In this document: piece after piece, positions 34,437 through 44,147 of the stretch
Layout: the number at the start of each line of letters is the position of its first letter
Numbering within the stretch: the stretch's first letter is position 1
NCBI GenBank assembly: GCA_040218145.1
Contig: JAVJQK010000110.1
Location: forward strand, 1-64,000
Direction of reading: 5' to 3'
DNA: 64,000 nucleotides
DNA from: Sandaracinaceae bacterium
GTDB lineage: Bacteria; Myxococcota_A; Polyangia; Polyangiales; Sandaracinaceae
The notes under the pieces: model-generated
The model's database searches: none
Told to the model about the DNA's origin: nothing
Seen by the model: the letters and a program-made list of their open reading frames with translations, nothing else
Position numbers and translations under genes: made by a program

Positions 34437-36581
34437 ATGTCGGACGCCGAAACACGCCGAACACGCCGCCGGCGACGCTCGGATCAGGGGATCGTCGCGC
34501 AGCCTGCGGCCGTGGCCAGGCCGTCCATCCTCTTCGTCGACGACGACGAGGTGCTCGCCCGCGCCTTCGCCCGTCGGTTCCAGCGCGAGGGCTTCGAGGT
34601 GGTGGTCACGCACTCGCCCATCGAGGCGATCAAGCTGACGCAGCGTCGACTCTTCTCCACCGTCGTGACCGACCTGCGCATGCCCGTCATGAACGGGGTG
34701 GAGCTCATCGAGCACGTCGCGGGCGTTCAGCCGGACGTGTCCTTCGTGGTGGTCACCGGCGTGCCCAACCTCGACCTGAAGCGCAGCCCCCCGGCCGAGG
34801 TGTCCACCGTGGGCATCGTGGCGAAGCCGTGGGACGACGAGGAGCTCCTCGAGGTCATCCGGCGCGCGGTCGAGCTGACCAACCGCCGCCGCGCCGAGAC
34901 GCAGGCGGCCGAGAGCGTCGAGCCGATCGCGCTGGTGGTCGAGGACGACCCGGACGACGCCGCGCTGCTCGCGCAGCGGCTGCGCCGCAATGGGTGGCGC
35001 AGCCACGCCGTGCATCGTCTCCAGGACGCGCAGCTCGTCGCGGCCTCCACCCGCTTCGACGCGATGCTGGTGGACCTCTCGCTCCCGGACGCGCGCGGGC
35101 TCGACGCGGTGGTGAAGCTCCGCCAGGTGGCCCCGAACGTCCCGCTCCTCGTCTACAGCGGCATCGACGACGACACGATGGCCTGTCAGGCGATCCGCGC
35201 CGGCGCGCACGACTACCTCGTCAAAGGCGTCGAGGATCGCCGCCTCTGTCGCGCCCTGGTGCTCGGGGTCGAGCGCGCGCACTACACACGGCGGCTCACG
35301 TCGCTCGCGCACTTCGACCAGCTGACGGGCCTCGCCAACCGCCTCACCCTCCGCGAGGAGGTGCGGCGCGCGCAGACCGCCTCGGCCGCGAGCGGGCAAG
35401 CGACCGCGCTCCTCTATGTGGACCTCGACCGCTTCAAGACGGTCAACGACTCACTCGGTCACGAGGCCGGCGACGCGCTGCTCCAGAACGTCGCCGAGCG
35501 CCTTCGCCAGAGCATCCGAGACCACGACACCGCCGCGCGGCTCGGGGGCGACGAGTTCGCCATCGTGCTCCGGCAGCTCGACCACCCCGACGAGGCCTCC
35601 ATCGTCGCCGAGCGGCTCCTCGACGCGCTGCGGCGCCCGTTCGAGCTCCCGCAGGCGACCGTGCGCGTGACCTGCAGCGTCGGCGTGGTGGTCAAGCGCC
35701 CGGGGGACACGTGCTCCCTCGACGACCTCCTGCGCGAGGCGGACACGGCCATGTACGACGCGAAGCGGAGCGGCCGCAATCGGCTGGCCCGCCCCAAGCG
35801 CGACAGCGCGCGCCCGGGCGTCGCCCGCATCGCGCTCGAGAACGAGCTCCGCGACGCCGTGGCCGAGGAGCGCTTCACCCTCGCGTTCCAGCCGCAGTTC
35901 TCGGTCCCTGCGCGCGAGGTGATCGGCTACGAGGCGCTCCTCCGCTGGACGCGGCTCGACGGCACGAAGGTCTCGCCGGGCACGTTCATCCCGCTGCTCG
36001 AGGACATGGGGCTCGTCTCGCAGGTCGGCCGCTGGGTGCTCCGCGCGTCCTGCCGCCAGCTCGCGGTGTGGCGAGAGGCGGGGATGCCCCGACACGTGCG
36101 CATGGCGGTGAACGTCAGCGGCCAGGACTTCGAGCGCGACGACCTGGTGGGGAGCGTGATGGGTGCGCTCGCGGAGTTCGGCATCGAGCCGTCCGCGCTC
36201 GAGCTCGAGATCACCGAGAGCATCCTGATGCGCGACACCGAGCGCACCAACGTGACCCTCGAGGCCTTGAAGCGAGAGGGCGTCCCGATCGCCATCGACG
36301 ACTTCGGCACGGGCTACTCGTCGCTCGCGTACCTCCAGCGCTTCGCGGTCAGTCGGCTGAAGATCGACCGCGTCTTCGTCCAGGCGCTCGAGGAGACGCA
36401 GGATGGGACCATCGCGGAGGCGGTCATCGCGCTCGGGCACCGGATGGGCATGGAGGTCCTCGCCGAGGGAGTGGAGACGGAAGCGCAGCTCGCTTCCCTC
36501 GCCAGCGTCGGCTGCGATCTCGTGCAAGGATTCTTGCTGGGTCGCCCGGAGGCTGCGTCGCAGATCGCGCTCGTCGCCTGA
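34437..36581 (+). CDS. REC-REC-GGDEF-EAL cyclic-di-GMP protein
   Basis: The 714-residue protein (ATG 34437, GAGAGGTG upstream) has two receivers, at about 30-150 (phospho-Asp in VVTDLRMPVMNG) and 165-285 (MLVDLSLPDARG). A GGDEF domain with an intact active site (ARLGGDEFAIV) and an RDHD inhibitory I-site five residues before it follows, then an EAL domain with YEALLRW, ELEITES and DDFGTGYSSLAYL. Both synthesis and hydrolysis of c-di-GMP look possible. It is probably phosphorylated by the histidine kinase encoded just upstream. Confidence 0.9.
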   Translation: MSDAETRRTRRRRRSDQGIVAQPAAVARPSILFVDDDEVLARAFARRFQREGFEVVVTHSPIEAIKLTQRRLFSTVVTDLRMPVMNGVELIEHVAGVQPDVSFVVVTGVPNLDLKRSPPAEVSTVGIVAKPWDDEELLEVIRRAVELTNRRRAETQAAESVEPIALVVEDDPDDAALLAQRLRRNGWRSHAVHRLQDAQLVAASTRFDAMLVDLSLPDARGLDAVVKLRQVAPNVPLLVYSGIDDDTMACQAIRAGAHDYLVKGVEDRRLCRALVLGVERAHYTRRLTSLAHFDQLTGLANRLTLREEVRRAQTASAASGQATALLYVDLDRFKTVNDSLGHEAGDALLQNVAERLRQSIRDHDTAARLGGDEFAIVLRQLDHPDEASIVAERLLDALRRPFELPQATVRVTCSVGVVVKRPGDTCSLDDLLREADTAMYDAKRSGRNRLARPKRDSARPGVARIALENELRDAVAEERFTLAFQPQFSVPAREVIGYEALLRWTRLDGTKVSPGTFIPLLEDMGLVSQVGRWVLRASCRQLAVWREAGMPRHVRMAVNVSGQDFERDDLVGSVMGALAEFGIEPSALELEITESILMRDTERTNVTLEALKREGVPIAIDDFGTGYSSLAYLQRFAVSRLKIDRVFVQALEETQDGTIAEAVIALGHRMGMEVLAEGVETEAQLASLASVGCDLVQGFLLGRPEAASQIALVA

Positions 36582-36592
36582 GGCGGTCGCGA

Positions 36593-37003
36593 CTACCGAG
36601 AGCGCAGCAGGAGCGGCACGTAGAGCACCTCCCGCGAGGCGTCGGACAGCTCGACGCGCCCGCCCTGGCGCGAGACCGTGATCACCGCCGGGGCGAAGCT
36701 CCCCTTGGTCGGCAGCCGCGTCGCGCCGCGGCGCAGCGAGTCGGGATCCACGAGGGACGCGATCGGGAAGCGGTCCGGCGCGCGCTGCCCGGTCTCGTGC
36801 ACGACCATCGCGCCGTCGCGCTGGAAGTGACCGACGTCCCGCCCGTTCACGGTGAGCGCCCAGCGGGCGTCTTCGCCGCGGGTCCAGACCAGCGTCTCAT
36901 CAGGGTGGGCGCCGTTGACCAGGGTGACCTCGCGCGCGTCGGCCGGGGCGAGCGTGGTGGCGACGGCGAAGAGGAGCGCGAAGAAAGCGTAGTCGAAGCC
37001 CAT
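36593..37003 (-). CDS. small secreted protein, unknown
   Basis: The 136-residue protein has a signal peptide (FFALLFAVATTLAPADA). Its body is polar and beta-rich with no cysteines and no recognised motif (ETLVWTRGEDARWALTVNG). It follows the ferritin-like gene by 17 bp on the same strand, so the two may be cotranscribed. Confidence 0.6.
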   Translation of the reverse strand: MGFDYAFFALLFAVATTLAPADAREVTLVNGAHPDETLVWTRGEDARWALTVNGRDVGHFQRDGAMVVHETGQRAPDRFPIASLVDPDSLRRGATRLPTKGSFAPAVITVSRQGGRVELSDASREVLYVPLLLRSR

Positions 37004-37020
37004 GGGAGCGGCTTAGCAGC

Positions 37021-37992
37021 TCACTGCGGCTGCTGGTACTTCACGCCGATCGCCTCCTGCGCCATCTCGTCGAAGGTCATCGCGCGGTAGCGGCGCACGT
37101 CCTCCTCGGTGTAGAGGCGGTTGATCACCCGGGGATCCAGCCCGATGACGCGCTGGAGGAGCGGCCCGAAGATCGCGCCGAGGATCGGGTCGTTGAAGGC
37201 GTCCTGGATGGTGCGGATGAACTTCGTGAACGGCCGGTCGCCGACCCCGGGGCGCTCGCCGAGGAGCTGGATGCGCTTGAACGCCTCGAAGAGGCGCTTG
37301 CCGCTCGGGTCGGTCAGATCCATCGGCGCGAAGAAGACGTCCCGGAAGAACGGGCCCGCGTGCCAGAGCATCACCGCCAGCGCGAAGAGCGAGCGGGCCT
37401 GCTCGTCCAGCGACTTCTCGGGCCGCGCCTCGAGCCAGCGGTCGTAGCCCTCCGACGCGTAGAACTCGACCATGTGGTAGTCGACCGCGATGTGCCGGGA
37501 CTCGTCGCGGTTGATCAGGCGCATCGCCCGGTGGCTCATGTCGTCGTCGACGAAGTCGTCCAGGGAGCGGAGGAGCGCGACGTCCAGCAGCAGCTCGCCC
37601 GTGGTGATGTAGGCGCTGGCGATGTCGGGCGGCAGGTGGTGGACCGCCTCCACGAAGGGCTCCCGGAAGCGGACGAGGTGCGGGTTGAGCTGGTAGTCCC
37701 GGTAGTGGTGCACGTCGTAGTGCGCGGCGAGCCGCGTGGCGACCTCGGAGTGGCGCGCCTCGTCCTCGATGAACGTCGTGAAGATCTCCTTCAACACCGG
37801 GTCGTCGGTCTGCGCGCGCTGCGCCCGGAACAGCTCGCCCGCCAGCAGCTCGATGCCGCTCATGTCCGTGAAGTACTGGCAGACCGCGATCTCGTGTTCC
37901 CTGGGGAGCGGCCGAGGGGTCACGTCCCAGTCGAGGTCGTCGATGCGCCACTGATCTCGGCGGCACATGCCGAGCATGCGGTCGAGGTCCAT
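37021..37992 (-). CDS. ferritin-like diiron protein (AurF-like)
   Basis: The 323-residue all-helical protein (ATG 37992) has paired E-x-x-H iron-binding patterns: FIEDEARHSEVA at about 75-86 and NRDESRHIAVDYH at about 161-173, plus Glu in VCQYFTDMSGIELLAGE and ITTGELLLD. This is the pattern of diiron oxygenases such as the p-aminobenzoate N-oxygenase AurF family. The substrate is unknown. It may be the second gene of a unit that starts with the 60-residue protein upstream. Confidence 0.7.
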   Translation of the reverse strand: MDLDRMLGMCRRDQWRIDDLDWDVTPRPLPREHEIAVCQYFTDMSGIELLAGELFRAQRAQTDDPVLKEIFTTFIEDEARHSEVATRLAAHYDVHHYRDYQLNPHLVRFREPFVEAVHHLPPDIASAYITTGELLLDVALLRSLDDFVDDDMSHRAMRLINRDESRHIAVDYHMVEFYASEGYDRWLEARPEKSLDEQARSLFALAVMLWHAGPFFRDVFFAPMDLTDPSGKRLFEAFKRIQLLGERPGVGDRPFTKFIRTIQDAFNDPILGAIFGPLLQRVIGLDPRVINRLYTEEDVRRYRAMTFDEMAQEAIGVKYQQPQ

Positions 37993-38020
37993 GGGGACAG
38001 AGTAGCCCCGCCCGGTCGCG

Positions 38021-38203
38021 TCAAGAAGTCCGGCCGCGCGGACGCTTGAAGCGCCGCGTCGGGCGCGTGCGCAGCTCGCGGGTCGCGTCTTCGGCCAGCT
38101 GCACGGCGCCCTCCTCGCTCAGCGCGATCTTCGGCTCCGACGCCGTGGGCGCGTCGGTGTGCAGGTAGGTCTGGAGCAGGGCGTCGAGCTCGGGTCGTGA
38201 CAC
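38021..38203 (-). CDS. possible 60-residue protein
   Basis: GTG 38203 opens a short frame encoding a charged, soluble peptide (MSRPELDALLQTYLHTDAPT at the start, a basic RRFKRPRGR end). It ends 28 bp before the ferritin-like gene on the same strand. Amphipathic N-terminal pattern and position favour a real gene, but the ribosome site is weak. Confidence 0.4.
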   Translation of the reverse strand: MSRPELDALLQTYLHTDAPTASEPKIALSEEGAVQLAEDATRELRTRPTRRFKRPRGRTS

Positions 38204-38322
38204 GTCCCCGGAGAACGACGCACCGCGTCGTGGCTGAAGCCGACCCGTTCGGTCAGCGGGTGGGAGCGCCGGTCACCGCGCCTCGTGACGCCGCCTCGAA
38301 TCCGTGGCATTCGACCCACGCG

Positions 38323-39243
38323 ATGGCGCACCTCCCTGGTCGAGTGCTCAAGAGTCAGAGCGGGCAGCACTGGGTCCTCACCGACACCGGGGTGGTGCAC
38401 TGCACGCTGCGCGGCCGGCTCAAGAAGGAGAAGAAGGCCCGCACCGACCTCGTGGTGATCGGCGATCGGGTGCGCGTCTCCGTGCAGACGGGCCAGCCGG
38501 GCGAGGGCGTCATCGAGGAGGTCGAGCCGCGCGAGAACCGCTTCGCCCGTCGGCAGCCGGGCGGGCGCGGGCGGTACAAAGAGCACGTGATGGTGGCGAA
38601 CCTCGACTGGCTCGCCCTCGTGTTCGCGTGCGGCAGCCCTCCGCCCAACCCGCGGCTGCTCGACCGCTTCCTCGTCGTGGCGGAGCTGGACCGGCTGGAC
38701 GCGATCATCGTCGCCAACAAGATCGATCAGGTCTCGCGGGAGGCGGCGGAGGCGGTCTTCGCGCCCTATGCCGAGCTGGGATACCCGGTCTGCTACACGA
38801 GCGCGGCGAGCGGGGAGGGCGTCGCGGCCCTCCGCGAGCGCCTCGTGGGCAAGGTCAGCGCGTTCGTCGGCCCCTCCGGCGTCGGCAAGAGCAGCCTCCT
38901 GAACGCGCTCGAGCCCGGCCTGGGGAAGACCATCGGCGAGCTCAGCGAGACGCTCGACAAGGGGCGGCACACCACGCGGGTGGCGGAGCTCCACCCGCTC
39001 GCGGGCGGCGGCTGGGTGGCGGACACGCCGGGGATCCGCGAGCTCGCGTCGTTCGAGCTGCCCCCCCGCGAGCTGCCCGCGTGCTTCCCGGAGATGCGCC
39101 CGCTCCTCGGTCGCTGTCGCTTCCCCGACTGCGTCCACGTGCACGAGCCCGGCTGCGTGGTGCGCGAAGCCGTGAGCCGGGGAGAGATCCGCGCCGAGCG
39201 CTACGACAGCTACAAGCGCATCCTCGCCGCCGACGAGCGGTGA
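38323..39243 (+). CDS. rsgA: ribosome small-subunit biogenesis GTPase RsgA
   Basis: The 306-residue circularly permuted GTPase shows the expected motif order. An OB-fold comes first, then G4 ANKID (131-135), G1 GPSGVGKSS (183-191) and G3 DTPG (234-237). The C-terminal zinc site is C265, C270, H272 and C278 in CRFPDCVHVHEPGC. It acts in 30S maturation. ATG 38323 was chosen because the OB-fold starts there; the frame extends 42 codons further up without family similarity. Confidence 0.92.
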   Translation: MAHLPGRVLKSQSGQHWVLTDTGVVHCTLRGRLKKEKKARTDLVVIGDRVRVSVQTGQPGEGVIEEVEPRENRFARRQPGGRGRYKEHVMVANLDWLALVFACGSPPPNPRLLDRFLVVAELDRLDAIIVANKIDQVSREAAEAVFAPYAELGYPVCYTSAASGEGVAALRERLVGKVSAFVGPSGVGKSSLLNALEPGLGKTIGELSETLDKGRHTTRVAELHPLAGGGWVADTPGIRELASFELPPRELPACFPEMRPLLGRCRFPDCVHVHEPGCVVREAVSRGEIRAERYDSYKRILAADER

Positions 39244-39320
39244 GCCTGGCCGCTCGGCCGCGCCGTCGAGCGTCCCAGGCGGCGCGGCGCCAGGCCGAGA
39301 GACTGATCTATCCTCGGCGA

Positions 39321-41696
39321 ATGAGAGATCACCTCCTCGTCGCCGCGCTCACCCTGACCGTGCTCGCCTGCGGAGGCGACCCGGCCGCCCCGTGCGACAC
39401 CGACGCCGACTGCGTCGAAGGGGTCTGCCTCGATGGCGTGTGCCGACCGAGATCGGACGGCGGCGGAGTGGACGCAGGGGACGCGGGTCGCGACCGGGAC
39501 GCGGGGGTCGGCGACGCCGGCACGTGCGCCGAGGACTGTGGAGACGGGACCTGCATCGCGGGCGTCTGCTGCGACGCGGACCGGAGCTGCGACGGAACCT
39601 GCTGCGGAGACGCGCAGGTCTGCTCGTTCAATCGCTGCGTCGACATCGGCGGGCCCTGCTCCGGCGAGGAGGACTGCGGCGAGGGCGGCTACTGCGAGCC
39701 GCGGCTCGGCGACGAGACGATGACCTGTGGGGACGCGCCCGCCGCGACCGGTCGGTGCCTGCCGCGCCCGCCCACCTGTGAGCCGGGCACGACCCCCGAC
39801 CCGGCCGACCCCCGCTGCGTCGCCTCTTGCAGCTTCGTCCCGCCGGGGGGCGCGCTGAACGTCGTGGAGCGCTACGCCTGGGGCAGCTTCGACGGCGACC
39901 CGGCGGCGCCCAACGTGGACGACGTGCGCAACTCGCCCATCGTCATCAACCTCGACGACGACGACTGCGACGGCCGGATCACCGCCCGCGACGTCCCGGA
40001 GATCGTCGTGATCACGAGCCCCGACGACGTGAACCGACCCGACGGAAGCAACGCGATCGGCGACCTCGTGGTGCTCGGCGTCCAGGAGGGCGCGCTGGTC
40101 GAGAAGCTCCGCGTGCCGGCCATCGCGAACCCGTGGACCTACCCGGCGGCGGGCGAGGTGGACGGCGCGCCGGGCAACGAGATCGTCGTCTGCTCGGTCG
40201 ATCGACGGACCGTGCGCGCCTACGGCGTGGACGCGACCGACGGCCTCGTGGAGCGCTGGCAGAGCGAAGACCTGGGTGGCGCGCTCTGCACGATGCCCTC
40301 GCTCGCCGATCTGGATCAGGACGGCGACGTGGAGGTGATCACGCGCGGCGCGGTGCTGGACGGAGCCACGGGCGCGATCGAGCTCCGGTACGACGCGCCG
40401 CCCGACGGACACGTGGTGGTGAGCGACGTGGACGGCGACCCCGCGCACACGCTCGAGATCGTCTCCTCGAGCCGCGTCTGGGGGCTCGTGGGAGGCGCGC
40501 TGGTCACCCTCGCCGACACGGGCCTGCGCGGCAATCACCCGATCGTCGTGCAGCTCGACGGGGTGGGGAACCCCGAGATCGTCGGCATGGACGTCTCCAC
40601 GCACGCGATGACCGTCTGGCGCTACGCGCCGGGAGAGCCCGGGGACCACGTCGTCATCCGCCGAGAGATCGACATCAACGGTCCCCTCGATCCAGGCCGG
40701 TGTGCGGCCAGCTCGGCCGGGCGAACGCGGGGCGGCGGGCCGCCCACGGCGGGAGACGTCAACGCCGACGGAACGCCCGACATCGCGGTGGCGGGCGGCG
40801 TCGGCTACGCGGTGCTCGACGGTGCGCGGATCATGGACGCGACCCTGACCGATCCGCTCGCGCTCTTCTTCTGGACGCAGGACACGGTCGACTGCTCGAG
40901 CGCTCAGACGGGCAGCAGCGTCTTCGACTTCAACGGCGACGGGCGCGCCGAGGTGCTCTACGCCGACGAGCACACCTTCCGCATCTACCGGGGCGAGACG
41001 GGCGAGGTGCTCTTCGAGGCGTGCAATACGAATGGCACCATCCTCGAGCAGCCCATCGTGGCGGACGTCGACGGCGACGCCCAGGCGGACATCGTGGTCG
41101 CCTCGAACGCGCGCTACCGCGCGTGCCTCGACGATCCGTCGACGCGGACCTCGGGCATCCGTGTCTACGGGAGTCGAGACGGCGACTGGGTGCGGACCCG
41201 GCGCGTCTGGAACCAGCACGCCTACCACATCACCAACGTGGAGGAGGACGGGACGATCCCGCGCCAGGAGGCGCCGAGCTGGCTCGATCCGGAGCTCAAC
41301 AACTTCCGACTGAACCGCCAGCCCGGCAACGCGCTCGCCGCCGTCGACGCGGTGGTGGCGCTCGAGCCGCGCTGCACGGGCGCCTTCGGTCTCTTCGCCA
41401 CGGTGCGGAACCTCGGCGAGTCGGTCCTGCCCGCGGGCGCGACGGTGCGGATCTATCGCGGCGCGCCGAGCGCGAGCCCGCCCGCGTCGGACGCGCTGGG
41501 GGAGCTCGTCACGACCCGCAGCCTCTTCCCCGCCCAGTCGGAGCGGCTCGTGCTCACCCTCGACGACGCGGACGCGCGCGCGATCCTGCTGGAGGCCACG
41601 GAGGCCGCGTTCGCCGTGGTCGACGTCCCGGCCGGGGTGCAGGAGTGTCGCTCGGACAATGTCGGGGTGCTCGAGCGGACCTGCTCGCTGATGTAG
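39321..41696 (+). CDS. Cys-rich FG-GAP repeat lipoprotein
   Basis: The 791-residue protein begins MRDHLLVAALTLTVLAC (lipobox VLAC). A Cys-rich head follows (CDTDADCVEGVCLDGVC...CCGDAQVC), interrupted by a GGGVDAGDAGRDRDAG linker. From about residue 190 come FG-GAP/VCBS beta-propeller repeats with Asp-rich loops (NLDDDDCDGRI, DLDQDGDVEVI, DFNGDGRAEVLY, DVDGDAQADIVV). A final beta domain (LFATVRNLGESVLPAGATV) resembles a CARDB-type domain. It is probably surface-exposed and Ca-binding. Partner unknown. Confidence 0.8.
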   Translation: MRDHLLVAALTLTVLACGGDPAAPCDTDADCVEGVCLDGVCRPRSDGGGVDAGDAGRDRDAGVGDAGTCAEDCGDGTCIAGVCCDADRSCDGTCCGDAQVCSFNRCVDIGGPCSGEEDCGEGGYCEPRLGDETMTCGDAPAATGRCLPRPPTCEPGTTPDPADPRCVASCSFVPPGGALNVVERYAWGSFDGDPAAPNVDDVRNSPIVINLDDDDCDGRITARDVPEIVVITSPDDVNRPDGSNAIGDLVVLGVQEGALVEKLRVPAIANPWTYPAAGEVDGAPGNEIVVCSVDRRTVRAYGVDATDGLVERWQSEDLGGALCTMPSLADLDQDGDVEVITRGAVLDGATGAIELRYDAPPDGHVVVSDVDGDPAHTLEIVSSSRVWGLVGGALVTLADTGLRGNHPIVVQLDGVGNPEIVGMDVSTHAMTVWRYAPGEPGDHVVIRREIDINGPLDPGRCAASSAGRTRGGGPPTAGDVNADGTPDIAVAGGVGYAVLDGARIMDATLTDPLALFFWTQDTVDCSSAQTGSSVFDFNGDGRAEVLYADEHTFRIYRGETGEVLFEACNTNGTILEQPIVADVDGDAQADIVVASNARYRACLDDPSTRTSGIRVYGSRDGDWVRTRRVWNQHAYHITNVEEDGTIPRQEAPSWLDPELNNFRLNRQPGNALAAVDAVVALEPRCTGAFGLFATVRNLGESVLPAGATVRIYRGAPSASPPASDALGELVTTRSLFPAQSERLVLTLDDADARAILLEATEAAFAVVDVPAGVQECRSDNVGVLERTCSLM

Positions 41697-41705
41697 GGCT
41701 CGGGG

Positions 41706-42860
41706 TCAGCCCGAGGAGACGGCGCGGAGCAGCCCGAAGGCGCTGGTGTAGCCGTGCAAGTGGGTGGCGCCGTGCACGGGGCCGATCTCGCCGTTGCCGA
41801 AGAAGCCCGCGACGGGCAGCGGGCCCAGCGCCTCGAACAACAGGCGGCTGTCGTGATCGGGCTCGCCGTAGAGGTGCTCGCCGCGCCCGAGGCACGAGAA
41901 CAAGAGCGCGCAGGCGGCGTCCCCGTGCGCCTCTCGATAGGTCTCGAGGTGGGTGCGCAGATCGGCGGCCGAGGTCTCCGCGTCTCGCACGTGGAGCTGC
42001 ACGACCGGGTAGCCCTCGAAGCGGCTCGCGACCACCAGCGCGCCGCGATCCTTCTCGACGCCGACCACGTTGCGGATCAGGAAATCGCCCGGGTGGTACT
42101 CGAGCTGTCCCTCCCGCATCTGCACGCCGCAGAAGAGCGCCTTCTGCATGCGCTCGCGGTCGGGGCCGTCGAGCGCGTCGTAGGTGTCGCGCAGCACGTC
42201 GAGCGGCTTGCCGCGGTCCAGCTCGAGGATGCGTGGCCCCTCCGCGCGCACGACGATCATCGGCTCGCCGATGGGCTTGCAGCCCTGCGCGACGACGGCG
42301 TCGAGCGTGACGTCGCCCTCGAAGGCCACGCCGACCGCGCCGTCGTCGAAGATCGCCCCGTCGACGAAGAGCGTGTTCTCGTTCGGCTGCTGGCCCCCGC
42401 TCGCCAGCCCGCCGACCAGGGACACGCCCGGGTTCGCCGCGTCGAACGCGCCGAGCATCGCCTCCACGTCGCAGCTGAAGGGATCGGCGAGGAGCACGAC
42501 CCCGCGCGGGGCGTCGCCGGCCTCGAGCGTGTTCGCGCCCGCCTCGATCCGGAGCGGCCTCGCGCGGGCCTTCTCCGGCAGCGCGATGGCGAGGAGCCCG
42601 AGCGCGGGCTTGCGCTCCCGCTCGAGGCCGCCCGCGATCACGCCGTCGCCGCTGCAGCCACAGACCACCGCGCCGCCGAACCGGTCGCGGATCCGCCTCG
42701 CGACGATCGTCGGGTCGCCCTCGGTCTTCGGGGAGACGAAGGCGAACACCACGGAGGCGTCCGACAGCTCGACCGCCAGCGCGTCCAGCGCCTCCGTGAG
42801 CGCCGCCTCGAGCGTGAGCCGTTCACTCAGCGCGGCCGCGGCTCGAAGGGGGGAGCTCAT
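41706..42860 (-). CDS. FIST-domain sensor protein
   Basis: The 384-residue protein has FIST_N (about 25-225; VVFAFVSP, VVCGCSGDGVIAGG, SLVGGLASGG) and FIST_C (about 230-375; EYHPGDFLIRNVVG, LLFSCLGRGEHLYG, VAGFFGNGEIGPV). FIST domains are thought to bind small ligands such as amino acids in signalling. It begins 9 bp after Fur on the same strand and is the last gene of a seven-gene run. Confidence 0.85.
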   Translation of the reverse strand: MSSPLRAAAALSERLTLEAALTEALDALAVELSDASVVFAFVSPKTEGDPTIVARRIRDRFGGAVVCGCSGDGVIAGGLERERKPALGLLAIALPEKARARPLRIEAGANTLEAGDAPRGVVLLADPFSCDVEAMLGAFDAANPGVSLVGGLASGGQQPNENTLFVDGAIFDDGAVGVAFEGDVTLDAVVAQGCKPIGEPMIVVRAEGPRILELDRGKPLDVLRDTYDALDGPDRERMQKALFCGVQMREGQLEYHPGDFLIRNVVGVEKDRGALVVASRFEGYPVVQLHVRDAETSAADLRTHLETYREAHGDAACALLFSCLGRGEHLYGEPDHDSRLLFEALGPLPVAGFFGNGEIGPVHGATHLHGYTSAFGLLRAVSSG

Positions 42861-42869
42861 CGGCTCTCG

Positions 42870-43292
42870 CTACTTCTTCGCCTTCGTGTCGAGCTTGACG
42901 CCGTAGAGCTCGAGCCGGTGATCGACGAGTCGGTAGCCCAGCTCCTCGGCCACCTTCTTCTGGAGCTTCTCGATCGCCTCGTTGGTGAACTCGACCACGT
43001 CGCCGCTCTGCACGTCGATGAGGTGGTCGTGGTGCTCCTGCGGAGCCTCCTCGTACCGCGCGCGTCCGTCCCCGAAGTCGTGCCGCTCGAGGATGTTCGC
43101 CTCCTCGAACAAGCGCAGGGTCCGGTACACGGTGGCGAGGCCGATCCCGGGGTCGACCTCCGAGGCGCGCTGATAGACCGTCTCGACGTCCGGGTGGTCG
43201 GTCGAGTCGGACAGCACGCGGGCGATCACGCGCCGCTGCTCGGTCATGCGGAGCCCCTTGTCGAGGCAGAGTTGTTCGAGACGCGATGGCAT
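42870..43292 (-). CDS. Fur-family regulator lacking the CxxC zinc site
   Basis: The 140-residue protein (ATG 43292, AGGGG upstream) has the Fur winged helix (GLATVYRTLRLFEEANILER) and HHDH metal ligands at 87-90. The structural-zinc CxxC after it is absent; positions 93 and 96 are Asp and Ser (LIDVQSGDVVEF). It is therefore of the Fur type that does without that zinc site. Iron, peroxide or another metal signal cannot be separated by eye. It is placed between the unknown gene at 43314 and the FIST gene, all on the same strand. Confidence 0.85.
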   Translation of the reverse strand: MPSRLEQLCLDKGLRMTEQRRVIARVLSDSTDHPDVETVYQRASEVDPGIGLATVYRTLRLFEEANILERHDFGDGRARYEEAPQEHHDHLIDVQSGDVVEFTNEAIEKLQKKVAEELGYRLVDHRLELYGVKLDTKAKK

Positions 43293-43313
43293 GGCTGACC
43301 CCTCGGAGAAAGA

Positions 43314-44147
43314 CTACTCGGGCCCCGTGGACGACGCCAAGCACAGATCCAGCGTCCACGCGTGCGTGACCTCGCCGACGTGCAGCACCGCCTCGAGGGT
43401 CTCCACTCCGTCGGCGACGAGGCCGATCCAGTAGCCTTCGCGCACGTCCTCCGTGGTGAGCCCCTCCCCCACGAGCCGGAGCGGCGCGGCGTCTTCGGCG
43501 TAGACCGCCAGCCTGCGATCGATGTCGGGATCGACCGGGCCCTCGAAGAGCACGGCCTCGGCCCCGATGTCGTCGAGCGCCCCCACGGTGCGACCCGCCG
43601 CGGGATCCAGCACGCGCGCCGCCTCGGCCGCGGCGAGGGACAGCGTGCGCCCCGTCGCCCCGCTCGCGCGCTGGGAGTGGCCCGCGGCCAGCGAGAGCAT
43701 GGCGCGCACCTCGCGCAGCGCGACGTCGGAGCGGCGCGCGCGCATCGCCAGGGCGCCCGCCGCGAACCCGTCGAGCTCGCCCTCGATCAGGCGCCGCAGG
43801 TCGCTCACCGGCAAGGTGGGCCGCGCGTCGCGCCGGGGCGCCTCCTCGCGAGGGAGCGGGCGGCCCGAGAGCGCTCGCAGACCGTCCCGCGCGATCGCCG
43901 CGCTCATGCGGAGCGCCTCCAGCTCGTCCTCGTCGAGGTCGCGGCCCCCGACGTTGAGCAGCGCGCGCTGCCCGGTCTTGCGGAGCGCGTCGCGCTCGGC
44001 GCTGGGCACCGCGGCCAGGGCTCCGGTCAGCTCGAGCGCCACGCTCATGGCGAGCGCCTCCAGCACCGGCTCCGGGTCTGCGCCCGGCGCCCAGCTGGCG
44101 GCCCTCTCGGCGCGGGTCCGCCACCCTCGAATCAACGCGTCAGTCAT
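43314..44147 (-). CDS. unknown soluble protein downstream of the repeat ORF
   Basis: The 277-residue protein starts at ATG 44147 with GGGAG six bases upstream. It is Ala/Arg/Glu-rich and mostly helical, with LRRLIEGELDGFAAGALAMR near the middle (an anti-sigma-like zinc-finger-free pattern cannot be excluded) and a beta-rich end (EGYWIGLVADGVETLEAVLH). No family was recognised. The frame stays open upstream through the 15-bp repeats to 44516, where the repeat would read RDEQV; the ribosome site favours the shorter form. Gene order suggests a partner of the sigma-like protein. Confidence 0.65.
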   Translation of the reverse strand: MTDALIRGWRTRAERAASWAPGADPEPVLEALAMSVALELTGALAAVPSAERDALRKTGQRALLNVGGRDLDEDELEALRMSAAIARDGLRALSGRPLPREEAPRRDARPTLPVSDLRRLIEGELDGFAAGALAMRARRSDVALREVRAMLSLAAGHSQRASGATGRTLSLAAAEAARVLDPAAGRTVGALDDIGAEAVLFEGPVDPDIDRRLAVYAEDAAPLRLVGEGLTTEDVREGYWIGLVADGVETLEAVLHVGEVTHAWTLDLCLASSTGPE

